Shown here: piece by piece, positions 55,325-62,621 of the stretch | Position numbering within the stretch: position 1 is the stretch's first letter | How the letters are laid out: every line of letters begins with the position of its first letter | Made by a program: the position numbers and the translations under genes | The notes under the pieces: model-generated | Seen by the model: the letters and a program-made list of their open reading frames with translations, nothing else | The model's database searches: none | What the model was told of the DNA's origin: nothing | Source: Thermocoleostomius sinensis A174 | GTDB taxonomy: Bacteria; Cyanobacteriota; Cyanobacteriia; Elainellales; Elainellaceae | Direction of reading: 5' to 3' | DNA: 64,000 nucleotides | Assembly: GCF_026802175.1 (NCBI RefSeq) | Contig: NZ_CP113797.1 | Span: 2,209,026 to 2,273,025 of the forward strand

Positions 55325-56176
55325 ATGACCAAACGACGATCGACCAATTTAAACACAGCGAATCAAAAATCCGCAGACGCTACTGAAACAGGGCAACCGG
55401 GGAATAGCCCGCAAGCATCCAGCAAAGCATCTAAACCCGTCGTAGAACGACTTGCCAAGGAGCAACCGAACCCAATCGCCACGGAACCGATCGATGTTTC
55501 GAGTTCACCCATAGAAGACGAAATAGATTCGTCAAAACTTCACACATCAAAACTTCAACCATCGGCTGCATCCAAGGCGAACAATAAGATGGAAATGAAG
55601 CTCGAGAAAAAATCAGACCTTCAGTTAGAATCCCAGCCAGAGAAACAAACGGATGCGAAGTCGGACACCCCCACGACGGAGCTAGAAGTGACGATCGCTG
55701 AATTAAAAGCGCACTTGATCAGCGTGCAACAAACCGCCGCTCGACGAGAAACCGAACTGCAAGAACAAGTCGCTCGACTGCAAGCAGACTTGCAAACCAA
55801 ACAAACGCAAATCAGCCAGCTTCAAGCGGAGTTAGACCAAACCCACCACCTCAAAGCAGAATTGGAAGACGCCAAGAAAATGATTTTGCAACTTTCGCAA
55901 ATGAATGCTCAACCAGCTCCACCAGTTCCGTTACCCAAAAAACAACCCGCTGAACCTGAATTTTCTACAACGTCTCAGCCTGTCCGCTCTCAGCCTCTAT
56001 CTTCAACCGCACCTCCTGCTAGGGAGTCGCGTCCTGCTTATCCTCTCGTAACGCGGCAGCCGGAACGGCCAGCTATTGCGCGGGGAAGCCTACCAGCCAT
56101 GTCGTCTGAGCCACCAGAGACCCCATCTGGTCAAGGTAGCAAACTCTCAGATATGGATTTAGGGTGGGTTGATTAA
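55325..56176 (+). CDS. Low-complexity coiled-coil protein
   Basis: 283 residues from ATG 55325, which has AGAGG upstream. The first 110 residues are polar and disordered. A coiled coil runs from about 120 to 200 (ELEVTIAELKAHLISVQQTA, ELQEQVARLQADLQTKQTQI). A Pro/Ser-rich tail ends in SKLSDMDLGWVD. The short acidic-hydrophobic end looks like a conserved docking peptide. No family recognised; perhaps a structural or scaffolding protein. Confidence 0.75.
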   Translation: MTKRRSTNLNTANQKSADATETGQPGNSPQASSKASKPVVERLAKEQPNPIATEPIDVSSSPIEDEIDSSKLHTSKLQPSAASKANNKMEMKLEKKSDLQLESQPEKQTDAKSDTPTTELEVTIAELKAHLISVQQTAARRETELQEQVARLQADLQTKQTQISQLQAELDQTHHLKAELEDAKKMILQLSQMNAQPAPPVPLPKKQPAEPEFSTTSQPVRSQPLSSTAPPARESRPAYPLVTRQPERPAIARGSLPAMSSEPPETPSGQGSKLSDMDLGWVD

Positions 56177-56256
56177 GTTGAGAATCATGGCGATCGGCGG
56201 CTGACAGGATTAAGATAGATGAAGAATTAAGCGGTTAATTAATAAAATCTATTTAC

Positions 56257-57570
56257 ATGCCCTCAATCTTCACTCCCCTGTCTTCCCGCCGGAATGCTCC
56301 AACGATTCATCGCCTTGCTAACGGATTGACCATTGTTGCTGAACAAATTCCCGTTGAAGCCGTTAATTTAAATCTGTGGCTTGGAGTTGGTTCTGCGATT
56401 GAAACCGATGACATTAACGGCATGGCTCACTTTCTCGAGCACATGATCTTCAAAGGCACTGCCCGCCTCACCAGTGGTGAATTTGAACAGCGCATCGAAC
56501 AACGGGGAGCCATTACCAACGCCGCCACTAGCCAAGACTATACCCACTACTACATCACAACCGCGCCTCAAGATTTTGCCGAGCTAGCACCACTACAGAT
56601 GGAAGTGGTTCTCAACGCTGCGATTCCAGATGCGGCGTTTGAGCGAGAGCGGCTGGTTGTCTTAGAAGAAATTCGCCGTTCTGAGGATAATCCTAGACGC
56701 CGAACATTCTATCGATCGATGGAAGCAGCGTTCGATCGGCTGCCCTATCGTCGCCGGGTGTTGGGTCCCGCTTCCGTAATCGAGCATCTTCGCCCCCAAC
56801 AAATGCGCGACTTTCATGCTACTTGGTACCGCCCTCAGTCCATCACAGCAGCAGTCGTGGGTAACTTGCCCGTTGAACAGATGATTGACATTGTGGCTGA
56901 AAGCATGATTTCGTCTCCAGAAAGCGTCGTCAAATCTAGCGATGCTTATTCGCCAGCGTTCCCAGATTCCAATCCAGAACAACCCTTCACCACCATTCAA
57001 CGTTACACCTATGGCGACCCCAGCTTACAGCAAGCCCGATTAGTCATGCTATGGCGAGTGCCGGGCATGGCAGATTTGCCCCAAACCTATGCACTGGATG
57101 CATTGGCAGCTGTTTTGTCTCAAGGGCGTACTTCTCGATTGGTGCGAGATTTGCGAGAAGAACGGGGACTGGTGTCGGGAATTTCTGTCAGCAACATGAC
57201 TTACATCCACCAGGGTCTGTTCTATATTTCAGCCCAACTTCCCAGCGAAAATTTGGACGCGGTGGAAGCTGCGATCGTTCAGCACATTCAATCTCTGCAA
57301 ACTACACCCATCCATGAAGCAGAGCTACGACGGGTACAAACGCTGGTTGCCAATCGATACATTTTTGGAAACGAAACGCCTAGCGATCGAGCCAATCTCT
57401 ATGGCTACTACCAAGCTGTCATGGGAGATTTAACTCCCGCCTTTGACTATCCCGATCGAATTCAACAATTGACGGTAACGGATTTACAAGCCGCTGCACA
57501 GTCCTATCTACCCACGACAGCTTATCGCATCATTACGACTAAACCTGAAGCATCCGACAATTGCCATTGA
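56257..57570 (+). CDS. M16-family zinc metallopeptidase
   Basis: 437 residues, one full M16 unit pair. The inverted zinc motif is H58-F-L-E61-H62, with a distal Glu in LVVLEEIRRSED (E137 or E138). The second half, with RTSRLVRDLREERGLVSGIS, is the inactive-type M16 C-terminal domain. Single-chain M16 enzymes of this size act as homodimers and cut peptides such as cleaved signal or transit peptides. It is intact and probably active. Confidence 0.93.
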   Translation: MPSIFTPLSSRRNAPTIHRLANGLTIVAEQIPVEAVNLNLWLGVGSAIETDDINGMAHFLEHMIFKGTARLTSGEFEQRIEQRGAITNAATSQDYTHYYITTAPQDFAELAPLQMEVVLNAAIPDAAFERERLVVLEEIRRSEDNPRRRTFYRSMEAAFDRLPYRRRVLGPASVIEHLRPQQMRDFHATWYRPQSITAAVVGNLPVEQMIDIVAESMISSPESVVKSSDAYSPAFPDSNPEQPFTTIQRYTYGDPSLQQARLVMLWRVPGMADLPQTYALDALAAVLSQGRTSRLVRDLREERGLVSGISVSNMTYIHQGLFYISAQLPSENLDAVEAAIVQHIQSLQTTPIHEAELRRVQTLVANRYIFGNETPSDRANLYGYYQAVMGDLTPAFDYPDRIQQLTVTDLQAAAQSYLPTTAYRIITTKPEASDNCH

Positions 57571-57657
57571 GATGACTGATTGATAAAGACAATCAATTCA
57601 GATTGGTCAATATCAATTCAAATCAGGTTCGATCGAATCCAGTTATCCATCTCCTGC

Positions 57658-58017
57658 TTAGGCTGATTCATTTTGGGTTAGTTCATAGCAAGGCAATTGC
57701 GCTGGTCTATCCAAGGTCAGTCGTTCGGAAGAAAAAGACAACTGAGTTGGTTGCAGACCGTCATCCGATCGCTGGTCATCTAGCAACAAACTTTCTGATT
57801 GGTGGTTTGCAGGTCGCTGTCCCTCAAAGGCTGGAAGCGTCACCAGTCGCTCTAACTGATGCCAGCTCGAAGCAAACGGCGGAGATGCAAGAGAACAAAC
57901 CTTCCACCTGCCCTGAACAGACACTCCCAATTGCCGACAGTGCCCGCCCCGTCGTCCCTGCATTTCATAAAATACACAGTGACGACAAGAGGAAATAGTG
58001 TGTTTTACATGGCTCAT
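57658..58017 (-). CDS. Small Cys-rich conserved cyanobacterial protein
   Basis: 119 residues from ATG 58017. The N-terminal 45 residues carry CRHCVFYEMQGRRGGHCRQL and WKVCSLASPPFASSW: four Cys with C-x2-C, a spaced Cys and a later Cys, suggesting metal or redox binding. I recall this pattern from cyanobacterial proteins of unknown function. The C-terminal half looks disordered. It is convergent with the M16 peptidase, and plus-strand frames over it were rejected. Confidence 0.6.
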   Translation of the reverse strand: MSHVKHTISSCRHCVFYEMQGRRGGHCRQLGVSVQGRWKVCSLASPPFASSWHQLERLVTLPAFEGQRPANHQSESLLLDDQRSDDGLQPTQLSFSSERLTLDRPAQLPCYELTQNESA

Positions 58018-58576
58018 AGCAGGTGGAATTTCCAAAAGCGTTCTTCATCTTTATTCTCATCTGCGGTTTATTAGCAATGATTGGATAAAAATTGCCATCA
58101 AATGGTTTACAGCATTGGGTTTTAGCGATCCCAAAGAGAAAAGAATCATTTAGATTCTTTTTATACTCTTGTTAAATTGTGGATACATTTTTGAGAAACA
58201 TTGTGGATCGACACTATGGCGAATAAACAAGTGATCTTCGCCTAAAACCCAGTGGGGATCAACCGAAAAACTAAGCGATTGCTAGGCCTTTAAAAAAATT
58301 GGCTTCCACAGAAATCCGTAAATTTCAAGTTGTAATATCCGTATATTGTTGCTAACTATCCGTGGAATTGCCGATGAGAACTGCACGAGAAATATGAAGA
58401 TACATGACAAAACATTATGATTCAACATTAAAAATTTACTAATTGAAATTCTGCATTTTTCCCAAAGAAATCCCAAAGAAATAGATAAATCGCAACAGTG
58501 GGTGGTAGTTTCAAGCTGAAAACTGACTTTTCAACCATGATCTCAGTCCTCTTTGCTCTGAACGTACTAGTCCTTC
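58018..58576. other. AT-rich spacer
   Basis: About 560 bp, AT-rich, divergent between the Cys-rich gene and the DUF1824 gene. One exact 11-bp tandem (58461-58482). The frame 58282-58476 minus is not supported. Confidence 0.4.
58461..58482. repeat. 11-bp exact tandem duplication in a spacer
   Basis: cccaaagaaat occurs twice head to tail. Confidence 0.85.
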
Positions 58577-59017
58577 ATGAACAAGACATCGCACAAACCA
58601 TCACACTATTCCCAGTCCATCGAGGAAGCTCGTCAGTTACTTAGACAATTTGACTGTCTGAATTCAGGTTTACCTTCAACCACACCAGCATCAATCGATC
58701 GACAGCAGCTTCGACAGGCACTTTTACAAGTAGCGTGCCAATCTGAGTATCAATTATTGGGAATTTGCGCAAACAACTTTGCCGAGGCACAACAAGCCCT
58801 AGTCAGCTATGCCACGGCACTTGGCTATGTCCTCAATGCAGAGTTAGTGGCGATCGACGGTCCGGTTTATATTAAATTCAATCCTAAATCAGGCGGATGC
58901 TATGTTGCCCCCTATGTAGGTAGCCATCGCGGCGTCTTAGTCTCTTGCCAATCAGCCTATGAAACCGATCTCAATGAGATGTACGGCCATTTGCCGTTGG
59001 ACTTGTTTTTGGACTAA
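58577..59017 (+). CDS. DUF1824 conserved cyanobacterial protein
   Basis: 146 residues. LLGICANNFAEAQQALVSYA, DGPVYIKFNPKSGGCYV and SHRGVLVSCQSAYETDLNEM give the DUF1824 pattern, ending YGHLPLDLFLD. Soluble, with conserved Cys in CYV and SCQS. Function unknown. It is followed by the nuclease gene after 27 bp and may be co-transcribed. Confidence 0.9.
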   Translation: MNKTSHKPSHYSQSIEEARQLLRQFDCLNSGLPSTTPASIDRQQLRQALLQVACQSEYQLLGICANNFAEAQQALVSYATALGYVLNAELVAIDGPVYIKFNPKSGGCYVAPYVGSHRGVLVSCQSAYETDLNEMYGHLPLDLFLD

Positions 59018-59044
59018 GCTGATCTGGTATCTAGATTCCGAACC

Positions 59045-59599
59045 ATGAAACGCTGGGTAATCATATCGCTGAAAATCTTACCGCCATTACTCAGCGCGAT
59101 CGTTTTGTTAGGTTGTCAATCGTGCAGTTGGTGGTCGCAGCCTTCAAAACCATCTTTACCGGCGGCCATTGAGGCGCAAGTGGTCAGTGTTCATGATGGT
59201 GACACAATGCGCGTTTTGCTCAATGGTGAAGAGGAACGAATTCGCCTTTGTGGGATTGATGCCCCAGAACTAAAGCAACGGCTTGGAGAAGCTAGCCGAG
59301 ACCATCTTCGATCGCTTGTTAATACTGCCAATCAGCACGTTATAGTAACCATTGTTGACATTGATCGCTATGGTCGTAAAGTAGCAGAAGTTTCCCAGCA
59401 CAACGGCAAGATTTTGAATGTAGAACAGATTAAAAGTGGAAACGCTTACCTTTATCGGCAATACGCTTCCCGCTGTCCTCACAACCTGCAAATGGAGCAA
59501 GCAGAATTCAGTGCTCAACGTTCCCGAATTGGAGTCTGGAAATATCCAAACGCCCTTAAACCTTGGGAGTATCGCAAAAAACAGCGATCGATTGTCTGA
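59045..59599 (+). CDS. Thermonuclease-family lipoprotein
   Basis: 184 residues. Lipobox VLLGC (about 20-24) predicts lipidation. The staphylococcal-nuclease fold follows: VVSVHDGDTMRVLL (about 47-60), RIRLCGIDAPELKQ with the catalytic Arg and Asp, and VTIVDIDRYGRKVAEV. Extra Cys pairs (CQSC, CPH) may form disulphides. It would cut DNA or RNA outside the cytoplasm. Catalytic residues look complete. Confidence 0.9.
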   Translation: MKRWVIISLKILPPLLSAIVLLGCQSCSWWSQPSKPSLPAAIEAQVVSVHDGDTMRVLLNGEEERIRLCGIDAPELKQRLGEASRDHLRSLVNTANQHVIVTIVDIDRYGRKVAEVSQHNGKILNVEQIKSGNAYLYRQYASRCPHNLQMEQAEFSAQRSRIGVWKYPNALKPWEYRKKQRSIV

Positions 59600-59693
59600 A
59601 CGCAGCGCTCCATCCAGTTTTCTCAGGTTTTCTATCCCACAGCATTCATCCAAATTCCCGACTTCCTATTCTCTATTTCCTCCCCCTGACTTC

Positions 59694-60569
59694 CTATCTC
59701 TGCCGTTCCATCCAGTTCAAACATTGCTGCATCTGCTGTTGCATTATCGTGCGATCGGCATGATAACGTCGTCCATGACCAGGTAGTACCCACTCAAAGG
59801 AATAGTTGGCTAACTTATACATCGATTTAATCAGTTCGCTCCAAGAATACCAACAGGCCCGCCGAAAGGCATACAGATGCTGCAATGAATCTGACCAAGC
59901 CAGGTGATCTCCCGTGAATAGAAACGTGTTGTTATAAAGCAACACCGTATGACCTTTTGTGTGACCTGGAACTGGAATAATGAGTAGATCTGTTTCTAGC
60001 TGCATCGGTTCCAGTCCAAATAATTGAATTTCCACACCCTGAGTATCATAACTGATCTCATCTTGGTGCAAAATTCGATCGCAACCAAAGTGCTGATGAA
60101 ATCTAGCGTGATCGGCTACATCATCACGATGCGTTAAGTATAGGTAACGAATTCCACCTAATTGTTCAAGGCGTTTGACCAAAGGTGGCGTAAAACGAGG
60201 GGAATCGACTAACACATTTCCGTCTGGGCGTTGGATTAAATAACTGGCAGCCCCAAACGAATCTTCGGAGTGGTAGCCACAGTGGTACACCGTTTCAGCG
60301 ATCGGAATCGGAAAACTGGCCTGCGCTTGCCGAATGTCGGTTGGTTTTTCTACCGTGCCGATTGAAGCAGTAGGACAAGATAAAAGAGCTTGCATGGCTC
60401 GCAGACGCGCTTGTTCGTCGTTGGGTTGCTGATAAACGGCTGATTGACTGCCCACCCGTGAATAGATGTCTGGAGCCATCCAACGGCAAGTATCACAATC
60501 AATACAAGTTGAATCTACATAAAAGTTGCCGCTTGCATTTTCTAATCGTCGTCGATTTAAAGTTGCCAT
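59694..60569 (-). CDS. Ferredoxin-like domain fused to a metallo-beta-lactamase fold hydrolase
   Basis: 291 residues from ATG 60569. The N-terminal domain has C22-x2-C25-x2-C28 and C65-P, a single [4Fe-4S] ferredoxin pattern (TCIDCDTCRWMAPDIY). The MBL domain follows from about 90: LYLTHRDDVADHARF (HxxDxxxDH-like), PVPGHTKGHT, FTGDHL and VLPGHGRR are the metal-site blocks. The cluster may sense or tune the hydrolase. The substrate is unknown; glyoxalase-II-like or thiol-linked activity is possible. It stands alone. Confidence 0.85.
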   Translation of the reverse strand: MATLNRRRLENASGNFYVDSTCIDCDTCRWMAPDIYSRVGSQSAVYQQPNDEQARLRAMQALLSCPTASIGTVEKPTDIRQAQASFPIPIAETVYHCGYHSEDSFGAASYLIQRPDGNVLVDSPRFTPPLVKRLEQLGGIRYLYLTHRDDVADHARFHQHFGCDRILHQDEISYDTQGVEIQLFGLEPMQLETDLLIIPVPGHTKGHTVLLYNNTFLFTGDHLAWSDSLQHLYAFRRACWYSWSELIKSMYKLANYSFEWVLPGHGRRYHADRTIMQQQMQQCLNWMERQR

Positions 60570-60762
60570 CGATCGTCCTCTAATCAAGTTTTTCAATATC
60601 GTAATGACTACGACTTACTTCTCCATTGTGACGTTGTCAGGCGTGAATGGGGAGAAACAGCCATCTGGAAGTTTGATTGCGGGTAATGAATAGCTAGTCA
60701 ATGATGAAGAATGCTTAAGCCTCTAGACGGTTCTCATCATTCAATTTGGAAGCTCGTTTGAG

Positions 60763-61317
60763 ATGAAACAAATGGAGCGGTTGCATCAACTTCAGCAGCC
60801 TGAAACGGGGCATAAGTCTGTCGCCGATCGCACCGTCGATAGCGTTATTTATGCGATCGAGCCAGTACAAATTCAAGGAAAAACGCAAGGTATATTCATG
60901 GTTGCCTACATCACAGCCGATGAACGCTGTTGCAACTGTGTGCTAGAGCATAAATCCTTTGGGATCGTTCGTATCGATCGCCAACGCATCACACAAGCAG
61001 TCATCAATTTGGTAGATAATACTAACAAGCACACCCCAATTCATGGAGTTATTGCCTTGGGTTCCGGATTAACCCATGACTCTGTTCGGTTCTGGGTGCG
61101 CGACACAGGGAAGGGGATTGATCCAACCGATCAAGAGCGGATTTTTGAACGGTTTGCCCAGGCTACCAAAGGACTCTATCGCTCGGAAGGAACTGGCTTG
61201 GGGTTGGACATTGTGCAAGCAATCGTCACGGCGGCTGGCGGCAAGGTACAGCTTGAGAGCCAACTGGGTTGTGGCTCTACCTTTTCGCTGGTACTACCAA
61301 GAGTCTTGCCCCAATGA
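60763..61317 (+). pseudogene. Histidine kinase remnant with internal deletion
   Basis: 184 residues, far short of an intact kinase. The front (VIYAIEPVQIQGKTQGIFMV, 28-47) looks like the end of a sensor domain. The back from about residue 67 is a HATPase: DRQRITQAVINLVDN, DTGKGIDPTDQERIFERF and GTGLGLDIVQAI. The joining stretch ADERCCNCVLEHK (52-64) lacks TM2, HAMP and HisKA with its His. An in-frame deletion fusing the two ends is the simplest reading. It cannot autophosphorylate as it stands. Confidence 0.68.
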
Positions 61318-61421
61318 GGACTTCATCGCGATCGATGTTGGTGAGAAAGCTGCGATTCACGCCGATCTATTAAGATGACAACGGTCACCTACAATCTATC
61401 ATCCAGTTATCGGGGGGCAAA

Positions 61422-61976
61422 ATGGCTAAGGTGTTTGATTGCATCACCGATGAATTGCAACAATTTATTGCCAAACAACACATGTTCTTTGTGGCAACGG
61501 CTCCGCTGAGTGCAGCCGGACACGTAAACCTTTCACCCAAAGGATTGGATAGTTTTCGGATTCTTTCCCCTAACCGAGTTGCTTACCTTGATTTGACCGG
61601 TAGCGGCAATGAAACATCCGCTCACTTGCATGAAAATGGGCGAATTACGTTTATGTTTTGTGCCTTTCAGGGCAAACCTTTGATTTTGCGACTGTATGGG
61701 AAAGGCCAAACGATTCTATCGACCTCCCCCGCGTGGGAAGTGCTGCTGTCACACTTCTCAGATATGCCCGGTATTCGACAACTGGTGGTAGCAGACATCG
61801 ATCGCGTGCAAACGTCCTGTGGTTCAGGGGTGCCACTCTACGATTATCAAGCTCAGCGCCAAGCCTTGCTGAAATGGGCAGAAACTAAAGGACCTGACGG
61901 ATTGCAGCAATACCATCAACAGAAGAATTTGATCAGTATTGATGGACTACCAACACCGTTGGGAATGGAAGGTTAG
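61422..61976 (+). CDS. Pyridoxamine 5'-phosphate oxidase-family protein
   Basis: 184 residues with a split-barrel flavin fold. FFVATAPLSAAGHVNLSPKG (about 22-41) and VAYLDLTGSGNETSAHLHEN (about 52-71) are the core, followed by RITFMFCAFQGKPLILRLYG. GGGGGG precedes the ATG by five bases. It may bind FMN or F420 and reduce or oxidise a small molecule. Not PdxH itself, whose motifs are missing. Substrate unknown. Confidence 0.85.
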   Translation: MAKVFDCITDELQQFIAKQHMFFVATAPLSAAGHVNLSPKGLDSFRILSPNRVAYLDLTGSGNETSAHLHENGRITFMFCAFQGKPLILRLYGKGQTILSTSPAWEVLLSHFSDMPGIRQLVVADIDRVQTSCGSGVPLYDYQAQRQALLKWAETKGPDGLQQYHQQKNLISIDGLPTPLGMEG

Positions 61977-61999
61977 GGAGTAAGAATTGAAGTTATGAG

Positions 62000-62182
62000 T
62001 TATTTCTCTTGTCTGGGTGAAATTTTAAGGATAGGCAATCGATCGCCTCGAAATATCTCTTCAGACGTCTGTCCCATTTCTTGAAGCCAATGGGCAATGG
62101 TTCGACTGCTGATTAGTATCAACAACAGAGGAGCCGTGCTCAAACTTAACAAAATTCTAGTGGGCATCTGTACGGGTGACAT
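62000..62182 (-). CDS. Small single-helix membrane protein
   Basis: 60 residues from ATG 62182 (ATG 62167 also possible). One membrane helix (about 8-25, ILLSLSTAPLLLILISSR) and then QEMGQTSEEIFRGDRLPILK, a tail I recall from small cyanobacterial proteins. The SEEIFRGDRLP stretch may bind a partner. Neither start has a clear ribosome site. Convergent with the PPOX gene. Function unknown. Confidence 0.5.
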   Translation of the reverse strand: MSPVQMPTRILLSLSTAPLLLILISSRTIAHWLQEMGQTSEEIFRGDRLPILKISPRQEK

Positions 62183-62621
62183 GAGTTTAATGGCAGAATA
62201 ATGCAAATAGGTGTATAAAATTGGGTTGTGTGCTGTTTGAACACTAGAGCTACTACTCAAGATTATAAAGACTCTGGATGGTTAAAGGCTTTGGACATCT
62301 AAACGGAATTAACTGTTTGACGTGCCATTGTAGGTGATATTTGGGGTGCTATTTAGGATACAGAACAGGTCAACGAATTTTTGTATCGCTCAGTTTAGTG
62401 TGTTCAATTTTGGTATCTTTACCGAATTTTCAGTGACCCTGTACGGATAGTGACGAGGCTAGACGAAAAGTATTGTTGTTGCGGTGATTGAAGAATCGTT
62501 AAGCAAAAGGGCATATACATCGTTACAATGGCATGGGCCATTTCCTCAAAGTGCGAGTATGCTAGGTGCTCAGAAGTTGGGCGTGCCTGAAACCTTAGCG
62601 AAACGAACGCCGGGGTACTGA
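62183..62621. other. Spacer before the large partial gene
   Basis: About 440 bp of divergent promoter region. The frame 62419-62628 minus has no recognised sequence. No repeat or RNA supported. Confidence 0.35.

Noticed and set aside
57603-57998. 131-codon plus-strand frame
   Set aside because: Lies opposite the Cys-rich gene, whose pattern I recall from cyanobacterial proteins; the frame itself has no motif.
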